Shown in pieces: positions 39,901 through 47,383 of a stretch of DNA of 64,000 bases. Both the position numbers and the translations under genes were made by a program. Under the pieces are notes generated by a model, which searched no databases, was not told where the DNA came from, and worked only from the letters and a program-made list of their open reading frames with translations. Source of the stretch: Marthasterias glacialis (taxonomy: Eukaryota; Echinodermata; Asteroidea; Forcipulatida; Asteriidae); NCBI GenBank assembly GCA_911728455.2, contig OU452240.1, positions 5,651,913 to 5,715,912 of the forward strand. Reading direction: 5' to 3'. How positions within the stretch are numbered: position 1 is the stretch's first letter; every line of letters begins with the position of its first letter.

Positions 39901-42900
39901 CCTCGATCTTACATGTCTTAAGAAAAACGGGGGCAGGCCTTTGCTGGCCAAATCAGAAAAATTGTACAAGGGCATGCTGGCCAAGTTGGTAGTGACAGAG
40001 CAATTTTTCTGAAGGACCTGCTGGCCAACTCGACAGGGCATCCACAAAAAAACAACAACAACAGAATTATAGAATGCGTGGTCATTCGTTTTCAAAGGCA
40101 GTTTCCGAGCCTCTTTTCACCCCCTCCCCGACCTCGAGCCAAAATCAGAACAGCAGTCGGTGCCTGAAAGTTGTCTCCAGAAATTCTAAAGAATAGTAAC
40201 GTCACAGGAAGTACTCCACTGTCAAACGGCTGTTTGTTATTACTCAATGAAGCATTGCTCAGTGCAGACCAACCGGGGATTCAGTACTTCCAGTGACGTC
40301 ATGATTTGTTTGCTGCCCTCATTTCCGGGATTTTGAGAAATTTAGGCGGCGGGCTAGTTAAAGGAGTAAAAACTCCCTGCAAATATCACTCCTTTTGTCA
40401 ATTTAACGTCACAAAAAAAGAAGTTTGTCCGATGCAATAATAGAAAGCAGAAAACTAAACAATAATGTCAACATCAATCAGCATGGCCCATCCTCTTTAA
40501 CTTTTCCTCATAATGTTCAACTACGCTGTACATGAAGTGATAAACGGACAAAGAAAAACAAGCCAAATGTACAACAACTTTGAGGGAAATTTTCCCTTCA
40601 CAAGTCGAGTCACTCACTGTCCCACTAGGCCCATCAGTAATTGTGATCACACTAGGCATGCCACCCCATAGGATGTGACTCAATCTACCCCTATCACACA
40701 AGTACGGTCAAAACGTAATCCTAAGGAAGCCAGCCAAATAGGACTTCTTCTAGAAAACAGGATCAGCAAGGAAACCCATGTCAAGTTTGGCTAACTTGAC
40801 AACCTTAGTTTAATACTATTTTCACAAAGTTGTCATTGGGAACACTCGTATAGATCCTTCTAAAACCAAGAGAAGCAGTATGCAGGGATGAGAGCAGATG
40901 AAAATGAAAAATCCAGGAAACACCGGTGGAGGTTTTGGTGGCCATAACCCGTATCAATGGCAGCATTATGTGCTTAAATGTAGATGGGGCAAGCAACTTG
41001 GTGTAGTCAAAATATACAGTACATATGTACTGTGTAAAGGCTTTACAAGGGCCTGGATGTACGTAAATGGCATTAAGAAAAAAAATTAATTGCTACTGTG
41101 AGTACAGTTGCGTACGGAAGGCCATTGCCTCCATGAAGTACATGTGAATTAGGCCTGTTGGTGTTAGTTCAAGCCCTGACTTATGTTTCAATGCAATTAG
41201 TAGTTTCATTGATCCACAAAAGCTTCCAAGAAATGCTAATCCTGATTAACTACACAGTAAGTGATAATCTAACAACAAACTAAACAATGTTGGTAGCTTA
41301 GCTGGGTACACAATTACAACTTCTTCTAGGAAGCAGTGGTAGCTCAGAATAAAACTGGTAGCCTTGAATAGAGCTGGTTGCGTTTGTTCTCATCATTTTG
41401 TTAAAGTAGTTGTCGCAACTCACAATAACCAAGACTCGATCTTAAGAAAAAACAGGGGCAGGCCTAATTGCAGGCCAAATCAAAAAAAATTGTACAAGGG
41501 CATGCTGGACAAGTTGGTATTGACATTCGCAACTCACAATAACCAGGCCTCGATCTAAAGAAAAACAGGGGCAGGCCTTTGCAGGCCAAATCAGAGAAAT
41601 TGTACAAGGGCATGCTGGCCAAGTTGGTAGTGACAGTGCAATTTTTCTGAAGGGCATGCTGGCCAACTCGACAGGGCCAATGGCCTCGGTTAAGATCAAG
41701 GCCTGATTGACTACAAAAGAGGTTTATTTTGAGTTTATACACTACCGGCGTCGGACGACTATATAAATGTAGCCACCCGCCTGTTATTTTGTTTTTCATG
41801 TAGGCCTAAATCACTGTAAGAAAGAGTAGAGAACGTTGGAAAAGTGAGCATTTATACCGAGCCTTGCGAAATTTCAAATCGGCAAATCACACAGTTTTGG
41901 AAAGCAATTTCTTTGGATGATTCAGCTTCAAAACTTTGAAATTCTTGTGTTGAAAAGTGTGTGATCGCGGTCGTCTGGTCTAAATGTTCCGTCATGCACT
42001 ACTAGTACACATCGTGCACATTTATACGTTATTTGTACAATTTCCAAGACTTGCTGGAACTGTCCTTACTGGCTTTATTCAGCCACTCGAAGGTCTCTGG
42101 TACAAACTCTGGAATATTTTTCAAAGATTTTGAGAAATAAAAGCCTCGATCGAATAAACAAATGTAACAATCATCATGTACTGTACACCTCACTCTCCTA
42201 TGGAGGACGTCGTGTTTGTTTACATTTAATACCCACAACAGGTCACGTGACGCGGGTTGCGCAATCGGTCTAATCTGGTCCTGAAGCCAAGGATTCTCAG
42301 AAAAGCAAATTTAATCACTATAGGCCCTACCAGCCAAGAATCCCATGGAGAGAAGACAAGAATGAAGTTTCAGTTTAAGATGTGGGAGAAAACCCCCATT
42401 ATTCCAGAAAAAACCCACACACTCAGGTAGGGACTGAATAAAACAAATCCACACAGTGCCCCCCCCTCCCCAGTGGGATTCGAACCGGGGTCCTAGAGGT
42501 GGAAGGCGGGGAATGATACCACTATGCCAACCTGACCCCCTATGATTACATTACATGAGGGGAAATTTGTCTTCTTCAGAAAACATTTTCAGGAGTGCTG
42601 TTGCAATATTTCTCCACAATAAATGGCACACAAACTTGTGCGTAGCACATTACTCGACCACATCGTATGTTCATGAGATGTAGAATAAAAAAGGAAATGG
42701 CCCTTCCTTCCTCCATGTGCAATTCTGATCAGGACGGTACTACAACAATGAAAAGTACATAATGTAGGCCCTTCATGTACATAAAATACATGCTCTCAAT
42801 AGCCCCAAATCCTTGGAGGATTTAGGCAAAAGGGGTCCTACATAAACTTGTGTTGGTTGATTTTGAAGGACTGAGGCAGTAGGAATCCTTCATGTGCATC

Positions 42901-45205
42901 AGTTGATTTTGGAGGATTGAGGCAGTAGGAATCCTACGTACACAAACTCCTATCAGTTTATTTAGGAGGATTGAGGCAGTAGGGATCCTAAACATGCTAA
43001 ATAAACTCATAGCAGTTTATTTTGGAGGATTAAAGCCTGGTTCATACTTCACGCGAATGGCGAAAGCGAAACGAATTTCCTTGCGTCACAATTGGAAAAC
43101 AGCGCGTACCGAATTGTTGCGTAACCAAAATTCGCTTCGCCTTCGCCTTCGCTTTCGCGTGAAGTATGAACCGGTCTTAAGGCAGTCACTGGCAGTAGGG
43201 ATCTTACATACATACGTACATACATGACATATTTATCAGTTATTTTGAAGGATTGAGGCAGTAGGGATCCAACATGCATGACATAGACTAGATTTTAGTG
43301 GATTGAGCAGTACTTGCTTTTGAAAGATTGATGCTGCTTCCTACAGGGATGCCAGCCCCGATGCTTCACGACGGCAAGTTACCCCTGGTCATTGCCTTGG
43401 TGCCCTTGAAATGTTCCAGTGTAAATTTACATTTCCCTCTTAGAGGTGCCCTTTATCAAGAAAAAAAAAATGCCTCGTTGCCCTTGCCCTTTCAAGACTG
43501 AAGCAATCAGGCCTACATGTAGGTGCACATATTGGATGTGTACACGTACGTATACTCAGGCCTCGATCTTAACCGAGGCCACCGAGGCAATTGGCATCAT
43601 GCCCTGTCGAGTTGGCCAGCATGCCCTTCAGAAAAAATTGCACTGTCACTACCAACTTGGCCAGCATGCCCTTGCACAACTTCTCTAATTTTGCCAGCAA
43701 AGGCCTGCCCCTGTTTTTCTTAAGATCGAGGCCTGTATACTGTATGTGTGTATATATGGCTTAGGGTTAGGTTGTAACAATTAACAAGGATGCTGGCCAA
43801 ATGCCAGTTAAAACACGAGACAATCTGTAATCATTCTCTCATCTCATGATCAAGCATACCAGCTGGGTAGTTCATTGCTTTCTACACATTACACCTAAAA
43901 ACTGCTGCCTGCAATGAATTGTTCATATGGATTCATAATCAAGACTCCTGAAAATGACTATGTCGAAAGATAAACCACAAATGTAAATGGCAGGCAGAAT
44001 CTCTGGCCCAAATGTTGCAACAGCACTCCATTCGGGTACAAACACAAAATTAGATCATGGAATTTATTAACAACGTTAATATGTTACTTTATGGTATATC
44101 ACTGAGTCCCTTAACACCAGTTGGCACCAGGTGATGTTTATCCACAAAAATATTTTTTTGAGACAGCAAACGGGTCCCCTGGAGATTCTACAGCTGAGCT
44201 TGCCCAGAGCACGGCACACACTGTCTAATGCTTTGCTTCACCCACCTAAAGAGAAAACATGGTTTTGAATATTGTGCGGCTGTTTTTGTGTTATCCCCTA
44301 ATCCAGACTGTTGTCCTTTTGTTCGAAGAAGAGGATTAGGAGACATCGAGAGGCTTCCACTATTGTTTATAGTATTCATTGTATTTTGGCTCAATGGAGG
44401 TAAGGCAGAGTGAACCAGGGGATCCAGCCATGGTTCCGAGCTTAGTACCAATCCTATGCCGTAGTTCATCTAAAAGAAAAATGATTCCGGCAATTCCGAG
44501 AAAATAATCTCTTCAGGAAAAAGGAGGATTCCCGACGGCAACTGGTGAAGAAGTTTCAACATGCCCAGAATGTGTTCTTACAAGGGAAATAATGTTCGAC
44601 CAAAAAGTTACTCACAAAACAAAGAAATAATAACACTGTCACAATCCTACTGTTGACTTGAAAAGCACTTCATGGTCTAGCCCCAGTATATATAAGACTT
44701 TTTTAAAGAGACATGTTGTGTACATACCATCATCGGCCTAATCTGAGATCATCAAACAAACTACTGTTGAACATTACTAGATCTCATTCTTCATCAGGTG
44801 ATAGGAGCTTTGTTTCAGTGCACCAAAGCTATGGAATGATCTCCGCTATTAACTTCGTACACTTGACTCCTTACAGATCTTCAAAAGCCAGCTTAAGACA
44901 CATCCCGTCGAATCTGCTTCCATTTAATCCAACACTTGTCATTGCCACATAAAATTCTGTGAACTCTTTTGTTTTTTAATTTTTCATCAATACCCAATAA
45001 ATTAATTTAAAATGACAAACTGAGCTGTGTGTAAACTTACTTCCGCTATTCCACCAAGATCAAGCTGAACCTCGGCAACATCACTCCTGAAGAAATCGTC
45101 ACTTTGCTCTTCGGACGTTAGTCTTAATTCTGCAAGATTTAATGGTGTTGGGACTGCCTTAGTGTGGACACTGACGTTGAGACATTGGCAAGTGAGTCTA
45201 CCCAT
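15993..45205 (-). CDS. AKT1S1: AKT1S1/PRAS40-type protein, 11 coding exons, 419 aa
   Basis: Exons joined by eye, all GT-AG and phase-consistent: 45041-45205, 37001-37135, 35769-35871, 33383-33494, 31724-31801, 29422-29534, 19999-20096, 18301-18382, 17966-18040, 16630-16778, 15993-16142 (1260 nt with stop). PRAS40 is an AKT substrate and mTORC1 inhibitor. Residues 344-355 (YAASVPISMPMW) match the mTORC1-phosphorylated segment. 377-407 (DRMVASMRAL, then FGDLPRPRLNT) match the C-terminal block, with RPRLNT giving an AKT site at T407. FDLDG at 298-302 fits a TOS motif. Residues 1-100 are not like human PRAS40: C6, C8, C59, C74, C77 and C81 could bind metal. Residues 136-198 look helical and charged. 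ATG at 45205 lies 7 bases after an acceptor, so a 5' UTR exon lies upstream, possibly near 46,680. The C-terminal identity is strong. The N-terminal exons are joined by phase and could belong to an unusual isoform. Confidence 0.82.
16193..16402. mobile_element. MITE, GGGGCTGTGTCGTCATGA family (diverged copy)
   Basis: Terminal inverted repeats GCTGTTGTCATGATCATAGC and its complement near 16,380-16,400, with the shared interior words CATGCGCGC and ACTCTCACCCAGTTACTG. Target duplications are no longer clear. It sits between the last two AKT1S1 exons. Confidence 0.7.
17737..17912. mobile_element. MITE with TAGACCTTTATCATG ends
   Basis: TAGACCTTTATCATG at the left and its exact complement at the right, with inverted similarity continuing (CACCATCTTG / CAAGATGG). 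It is 176 bp, non-coding and intronic. Confidence 0.75.
18700..19900 (+). repeat. ~120-bp dispersed/tandem repeat copies
   Basis: Four copies (about 18,713-18,880; 19,500-19,670; 19,672-19,795; 19,796-19,900) share AACAATCGCAGAATC, AGTAAATGCAATCAGACAT and ACTGTACATGATTGGTAAGG. The last three are tandem. All lie in the AKT1S1 intron. Confidence 0.75.
20195..20540 (-). mobile_element. SINE with tRNA-Ser-like head
   Basis: Read on the minus strand, GTGGCCGAGTGGTTAGTGCG, GGACTCGAG and GGGTTCGAGTCCC give A and B boxes of a serine-type tRNA with an extra arm. The body ends in TAGCCCACACCTCGAGTGGC-like sequence. Relatives are at 30,960-31,252, 33,022-33,357, 36,066-36,165 and 53,745-53,936. Confidence 0.75.
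20695..20862 (-). mobile_element. SINE with tRNA-Asn-like head
   Basis: The minus strand reads GGATAGCTC, GTTGGTAGAGCG, an anticodon loop with GTT, and GGTTCAAATCCC, followed by a body with TTTGTTCACCCCAA and ending GGTTTATTGC. The 5' flank TAGGGAGACTGCCAACA is shared with the copies at 28,497 and 52,288. Confidence 0.8.
21240..21520 (+). pseudogene. Non-LTR retrotransposon RT fragment
   Basis: Reads RIPKKSKPKEMNDLRSVALT, then CFEKLIMSRLLPD, DDRQFAYQPHRSTKDAVL, which is typical of the start of a CR1/Jockey-type LINE reverse transcriptase. It stops after FVDLSSAF, so the catalytic YADD part is missing. Two 45-bp direct repeats with CCCTGTACCGTGTAGACTAC follow at 21,543-21,632. Confidence 0.8.
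22230..22957 (+). repeat. 65-bp satellite array, ~11 copies
   Basis: Unit begins TAGTTAAGATACATGGAATT and ends TTGTTCTTTGGACGTGGAA. Successive starts are at 22236, 22301, 22366 and 22433, a period of 65-67 that varies only in its T-run length. Copies are nearly identical, so the array is young or homogenised. It lies in the large AKT1S1 intron between 20,097 and 29,421. Confidence 0.95.
23469..23983. mobile_element. Composite inverted-repeat element with GATTTCACAAAG ends
   Basis: Outer ends CCTGATTTCACAAAG and CTTTGTGAAATCGG are inverted. Further inside, CCATTTTGGACGGCA-like and TGCCATCCAAAATGGC sequences form a second inverted pair, suggesting one element inserted in another. No coding frame. 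Confidence 0.55.
24650..25460 (+). repeat. ~250-400-bp irregular tandem repeat
   Basis: Three copies share CTATTTACTGCTACTCAAAT, CATTTCAAAATCATGAGGC and GTTTGAACAGTTTTCAACCT. A partial fourth copy is at about 25,985-26,095 (CCCCTTTATGAAATAATGGA). The 130-codon ORF over it spans repeat copies and is not a gene. Confidence 0.75.
26481..26877. mobile_element. Inverted-repeat transposon with a central perfect palindrome
   Basis: Outer inverted ends GTCATTCCAACAAGTTGGGA and its near-complement at 26,855-26,877. The centre, 26,645-26,703, is a perfect 28-bp inverted repeat with a 3-base loop. It abuts the LINE fragment that starts just downstream. Confidence 0.6.
26968..27281. mobile_element. MITE inside LINE RT, TCACCGTTTTCACGAACAGC ends
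   Basis: The 26-bp ends are perfect complements, and a third partial copy of the end lies at about 27,203-27,228. It interrupts the LINE between RT motif B and the YADE active site. Confidence 0.8.
27789..28087. mobile_element. MITE inside LINE, CAGGGTTCTC ends
   Basis: CAGGGTTCTC at the left and GAGAACCCTG at the right. GAGTA flanks both sides as a short possible target repeat. The interior near 28,010-28,065 has GCGTATCGGCC words repeated three times. It interrupts the LINE C-terminus. Confidence 0.7.
28497..28660 (+). mobile_element. SINE with tRNA-Asn-like head
   Basis: GCTGGATAGCTCAGTTGG, anticodon loop ATGTTAA (GTT), GGTTCAAATCCTGC, then body CTTTGTTCACCCCAACATTG and tail GTGGTTTATTGCTTGATG. 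The acceptor stem does not pair as in a working tRNA and the body follows directly, so it is not a tRNA gene. A head-only copy lies at 28,848-28,925. Confidence 0.8.
28848..28925 (+). mobile_element. Truncated tRNA-Asn-like SINE head
   Basis: GACTGGGTAGCTCAGTTGG and CGGTACGTTAAACCGG with the preceding CCGCCAACATTAG flank. It is truncated within the B box (GCAGGTTCACCC) and lacks most of the body. Confidence 0.7.
29618..29790. mobile_element. TTAA-flanked MITE, AGGGGCTGTGTCGTCATG family
   Basis: TTAA at 29,614-29,617 and again at 29,791-29,794. The left end AGGGGCTGTGTCGTCATG is intact and the right end is diverged (CGACTAGGTCCCT). TTAA duplication is the piggyBac signature. Intronic, 83 bp upstream of AKT1S1 exon 29,422-29,534. 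Confidence 0.75.
30115..30186 (-). mobile_element. tRNA-like SINE head, third type
   Basis: The minus strand shows GTCTAGTTGGTAAGACATC as an A-box region and GGGTTCGAATCCCACC as a B box. Flanking sequence is repeat-like (a related body word set recurs at 36,160-36,260). Too diverged to be a functional tRNA. Confidence 0.55.
30960..31252 (-). mobile_element. SINE, tRNA-Ser-like head with a different body
   Basis: Head GTGGCCTTTGAGCGGTTAAC and GGTTCGAATCCCGGTCGC on the minus strand. The body has GTCCTTCGGATGGGACATTA, also found near 54,100, so it is a second SINE subfamily. Confidence 0.6.
31255..31395 (+). repeat. Dispersed repeat family A, 3' part
   Basis: Shares AAGGTCTCTGGTACAAACTC and ACAGATTTCGA with 6740-6830. 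The 5' part of the same family lies at 30,690-30,850, the two separated by a SINE. Confidence 0.65.
31403..31545 (+). mobile_element. CAGGCCT..GATCTTAA MITE, decayed copy
   Basis: Diverged copy of the 179-bp element at 43,557-43,735, with shared CTGTCGAGTTGGCCAGCATG and CACTGTCACTACCAACTTGG. It has lost part of its middle. Confidence 0.75.
31918..32340 (+). pseudogene. Unidentified transposon coding remnant (copy 1)
   Basis: NTMNNYGGGLLVPHHSLLGT followed by IIGDYTKTF matches, with gaps, the minus-strand segment at 44,250-44,470 (NTMNTINNSGSLSMSPNPLL, then GLGDNTKT). Two diverged copies of a shared peptide imply an old mobile-element ORF. I do not recognise the family. Confidence 0.4.
33022..33357 (-). 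mobile_element. SINE with tRNA-Ser-like head, near full length
   Basis: The best-preserved copy, ~335 bp. Head GTGGCCAAGTGGTTTAGTGC and GGGTTCGAATCCCGG, central AGGGGAAGAGGCAGTTGTGT, then TAGCCCACACCTCGAGTGGC near the 3' end. It lies only 26 bp from the donor-side end of AKT1S1 exon 33,383-33,494, in the downstream intron. Confidence 0.8.
33610..33765 (-). mobile_element. SINE with tRNA-Gly-like head
   Basis: Minus strand GGTTGGCTCCGTGGTTTCTT and GGTTCGAATCCCACCTC. The body has CGAACCTCTACCTGATTACG and GGGTTTCCCTCCAT. The sister copy at 42,365-42,542 keeps an anticodon loop CTTCCAC (TCC). Confidence 0.65.
34860..35750 (+). mobile_element. Decayed piggyBac-like element, 18-bp perfect TIRs ending in TTAA
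   Basis: TTAACCCTTTAACCGTTG at 34,860-34,877 and its exact complement at 35,733-35,750, so TTAA plus a CCCTTTAACCGTTG inverted repeat. A palindrome GTACGAATTCGTAC lies just inside the left end. From 35,093 an ATG frame reads MAGAQGRLSVADVLVE, then after a frameshift SDSDEG and after another DFSDEGEEN, like the acidic N-terminus of piggyBac transposases. Nothing catalytic remains. Its right end lies 18 bases inside the intron from the donor of AKT1S1 exon 35,769-35,871. Confidence 0.8.
36066..36165 (-). mobile_element. tRNA-Ser SINE, 3' fragment
   Basis: Contains TAGCCCACACCTCGAGTGGC, CTTTGGGCCTTGCGATGGGC and CATTGGGGCAGGTTTGTATC on the minus strand. The head is missing. Confidence 0.7.
36489..36617. 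mobile_element. TTAA-bounded MITE, CTCTTTCAYTACGG ends
   Basis: TTAACTCTTTCATTACGG at the left and CCGTAGTGAAAGAGTTAA at the right, with one mismatch in 18. It is 129 bp including both TTAA, with GC-rich GAGCGGCGCGCC near the right end. PiggyBac-type target. Confidence 0.78.
37240..38262 (+). pseudogene. LINE remnant (RT C-terminus, CR1/L2-like)
   Basis: Frames read, in order, KIDKEDIEDWTNSNHLNLNP, a Lys-Cys-containing thumb, TKLLGLTVQSNLGWESQV, LERLKRFGVPVEDLVSVYV, IERI, YTDTLDLTGLQTLQDRR, then NKHLIPKCRTNRYGNSPIPF and a stop near 37,959. This is the usual C-terminal block of CR1/L2-clade LINEs. It ends in ATGAATGAATGA-type tail repeats. Multiple frameshifts. Confidence 0.82.
38035..38057. 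repeat. Poly-G tract (~23 G)
   Basis: An uninterrupted G run in the 3' UTR of the LINE remnant. Long enough to form G-quadruplexes and prone to assembly length error. Confidence 0.9.
38420..38623. mobile_element. MITE with GTTTTACACCACC inverted ends (copy 1)
   Basis: GACTAATCC..AGCAGCTTGTTC and GGTTTTACACCACCGC at the left pair with GTGGTGTAAAACACC and ACGAGC..GCTCGGAT at the right. GC-rich interior (CACGCGCGCATCC). The same family, with an insertion, is at 49,571-50,038. Confidence 0.7.
39060..39890. other. Intronic sequence, no feature recognised
   Basis: AKT1S1 intron. I saw no repeat copy, exon or motif that I can support here. Confidence 0.4.
39897..40045 (-). mobile_element. CAGGCCTCGATCTTA MITE copy
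   Basis: AGGCCTCGATCTTACATGTC, CAGGCCTTTGCTGGCC and CTGGCCAACTCGACAGGGCA correspond to the 179-bp element at 43,557-43,735 in opposite orientation. One end is truncated. Confidence 0.78.
40180..40305. repeat. Inverted pair GTCACAGGAAGTACT / AGTACTTCCAGTGAC
   Basis: The two arms, near 40,200 and 40,286, match with one mismatch and span about 100 bases of non-coding sequence. Probably a small MITE. Confidence 0.5.
41431..41704 (-). mobile_element. CAGGCCTCGATCTTAA MITE, two tandem copies
   Basis: Two partial copies head to tail (about 41,431-41,543 and 41,544-41,704), each with AAAACAGGGGCAGGCC and GTACAAGGGCATGCTGG. They are separated by CAACTCACAATAACCA. Suggests nested insertion or unequal exchange. 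Confidence 0.75.
41815..42275 (+). repeat. Dispersed repeat family A, full-length relative
   Basis: Aligns along its length with 6500-6965, including GAACGTTGGAAAAGTGAGCA, GTGATCGCGGTCGTCTGG and GTCACGTGACGCGGGTTGCG near the 3' end. Confidence 0.75.
42365..42542 (-). mobile_element. SINE with tRNA-Gly-like head
   Basis: The minus strand reads GGTTGGCATAGTGGTATCAT, loop CTTCCAC (anticodon TCC), then GGTTCGAATCCCACTG. The body with CCTGAGTGTGTGGGTTTTTT follows. Same family as 33,610-33,765. Confidence 0.7.
42803..43320 (+). repeat. ~55-bp minisatellite interrupted by a MITE
   Basis: About seven units with GGAGGATTGAGGCAGTAGG and ATCCTACATACA words. A 143-bp TTAA-flanked MITE splits one unit at 43,034-43,176. 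Confidence 0.8.
43034..43176. mobile_element. TTAA-flanked MITE, GGTTCATACTTCACGCGAA ends
   Basis: TTAA at 43,030-43,033 and 43,177-43,180. The ends share GGTTCATACTTCACGCGAA as an inverted pair, and the interior is rich in GCGAAxGCGAA. PiggyBac-type duplication. Its insertion inside a minisatellite makes both borders unambiguous. Confidence 0.88.
43557..43735 (+). mobile_element. MITE with perfect CAGGCCTCGATCTTAA ends and TATACT duplication
   Basis: Perfect 16-bp inverted ends at 43,557-43,572 and 43,720-43,735, flanked by TATACT at 43,551-43,556 and 43,736-43,741. The interior has direct repeats of TTGGCCAGCATGCCCTT. This is the reference copy for the family at 31,403, 39,897 and 41,431. 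Confidence 0.9.
44250..44470 (-). pseudogene. Unidentified transposon coding remnant (copy 2)
   Basis: Related to 31,918-32,340 by a shared peptide (NTMN..., PLLRTKGQQS, GDNTKT). CTTTTAG and CTTTAG/GTGGGT at its ends imitate splice sites, but the shared dispersed copy argues against an AKT1S1 exon. Confidence 0.4.
44620..44960 (+). pseudogene. LINE C-terminal remnant
   Basis: Reads LLTWKALHGLAPVYIR, then NLRSSNKLLLNITRSHSSSG, GDRSF, and after frameshifts SVxxPKLWNDL and FKSQLKTH. This is the standard C-terminal block of many L2/CR1-clade LINEs. 80 bp from AKT1S1 coding exon 45,041-45,205. Confidence 0.8.
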
Positions 45206-45212
45206 GATCGAC

Positions 45213-47260
45213 CTGTTAGGATAAGGGGAAAAGAAAGTTGGGGTGTGGGATGAACAAGTTTGTTGAGGTTTATTTTCAGAAATTTAGCATGAACAACCTG
45301 ACTCAGAAAACCATTTGTGATGAAAATATGCCACATAAAAGTTCACATTATTTAAAATTAATTGACAGTACCCCAAAGTGGCAATAAATCCATTAAATAA
45401 AAACTGTCAAACATAAATGAAAGTATAAATGTGTTTATTTAAGATGGAAAACAAATTATATGTAAAACAACAAATTCAATGAAAGAGATTTAAAATGTAA
45501 GCTAAATTTTCTTAAAAAAGATTCAATTAAAAAGGACATAAAAAAAAACAAGTTACATGTACATGTAATAGGTATTGTACACAAAGACCAGTAAAATACA
45601 ATAGCAAAAGAGCAAATCTAACCACCACTTTTTCACTCAAAATGATAATAAATGGTACCTTAATTACAAGAATCTAACACAATATTGCATGTTCTGCTTT
45701 TGAAAAAAAGTGGTGGTTGATTTTGGCACTTTTTTTAAAAATGGAAACGTGTCAAAATAATATTAACAATTGTGTACACTGCATCAATATTCCATCAATA
45801 AATGCATTTATAACGCAAAATGTAATTATGTCCAACTTCGGCAAAAATATAAAGTCGGTCTTTGTTCAGCACACCCTTCGTTTTTGACCATGTGCGTCAA
45901 CTTTTTTCCCCATAAAACTTTCCACGGTAGCTACAACATCGCCCTCTGTTGACACACCACCTCAAATTTTCGTGGGCAGCTCAACACTGTCAACCTCACA
46001 AAGAAAAATAAAATGACAATGGCCTTCCTTTGAATATGAATTGAATGAATATTAAATAGACCTTAATAGACCTTAAACATTCACTGCCATCTTTGCAATG
46101 TAGGCTAGCTGTTTTGACCTCAGCACAAGAGGGTGTCCTTTCCTGTGTGTAATAAATGCTCAGTGACGTCATAAACAAACATGCACTATGCCCCTATCTA
46201 TGGTCTATTGATGATGAAACCTGCAAGTTTTAAATGAACCATTACAGCAAGAAAGTTGCAAAACACTGAACAAAAAAATGAAAATGAAATTAATGAAAAA
46301 TCGACTCAACTGCACTACACAAACATGACAAACACTAAGATAAGACAAATCAAATGTTGGCCTAACAAAAATAATGACAGCGTAACTAAAACTTTTACTC
46401 CTGTCAACAAATACCCCAGTCCAGTGTACTCCTGTCAACAAATACCCCAGTCCAGTGTACTTTTTTTTTTTTTTTTTTGTGACTAACGTTTTAGTTATAG
46501 GACGTTACTTCAAGTTGCGTAAATAAGGAAGGTCGGGTTGTCTAATTCTATTTCTAACCACCGGACATGACATTTGAGTGACACACTGACGACACAGACA
46601 ACGTGTCCGTCGTGTGTGCTGTTGCTAAAAAAAAAACACAAAATGGCAATTTTCAATGAATTGAATGAAACTGACCTTTAATTTGGCTGCGTTGCCGCTG
46701 AAATCTAACAGGAATAAACATAAATGACAAACTATCTTCCACCATACGTAGTTTGTCGTTTAGTTAACACTTCAGTTTGGGCTAACTCTGACATACTTTT
46801 TAGTGCGTTTTATGTGAAATTTTGTCGCGTTGTTGCAGCCACGTCTTGCATGTCTTGCACGAAATGCTCGCAGTATAAGTTAGCTAGGTCACCTTGCAGG
46901 CAGGTCAATCATGTGATTCAGAATAGGGTATTCCATTTTATATTAGGGGTTGTACAGTAAATTGGCACCCAACCAAGTAATCGAATTGAAATATATTTTC
47001 ATTTTTGTTATTATAAAAGAATACTTTAATACTATATATAACAATTGTGATAATTGTTTTTATTTATTTTTTAAAAGTATACAGGTAAATATTTTAGTTG
47101 TATCGGAGTGTGCTATTATAATACCCTAACCTAGGTTTTGCAGAAAGCGCCACCATGTGACGATATAACTATGACGAAATTAATGCTTGAGAGAGAGGAG
47201 GGGCGGGGCCTTGGGGGACTGACATCTTATCGGTGGGAGGGGACCACGGTCGGAGTACAG
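45213..47260. other. 5' side of AKT1S1 and intergenic
   Basis: Mostly AT-rich with no coding frame. A possible 5' UTR exon of AKT1S1 on the minus strand ends at a donor-like CCAAATTAAAG/GTCAGT near 46,674. Two 31-bp direct copies of CCTGTCAACAAATACCCCAG lie at 46,398-46,460, followed by a T-run. Confidence 0.35.
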
Positions 47261-47261
47261 G

Positions 47262-47383
47262 TGTGGATTTCACAAAGCGCTGGAACTAGTCTTATCTCGA
47301 GTTAGGATGAGTAACTAGTCCCAACTTATAGTCATAAGTAAGGACTAGTCCTTATTTAGAACTAGTTCTGTTAAATCCACCTC
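47262..47383. mobile_element. MITE, GTGGATTTCACAAAGCGCT ends (copy 1)
   Basis: Inverted ends GTGGATTTCACAAA / TTAAATCCAC, with several internal ACTAGTCC / GGACTAGT inverted words. The cleaner sister copy is at 58,133-58,245. Confidence 0.7.

Noticed and set aside
44188-44469. An additional AKT1S1 coding exon
   Set aside because: Splice-like borders exist, but the peptide recurs as a dispersed remnant at 31,918-32,340, and exons 45,041-45,205 and 37,001-37,135 already join in phase without it.
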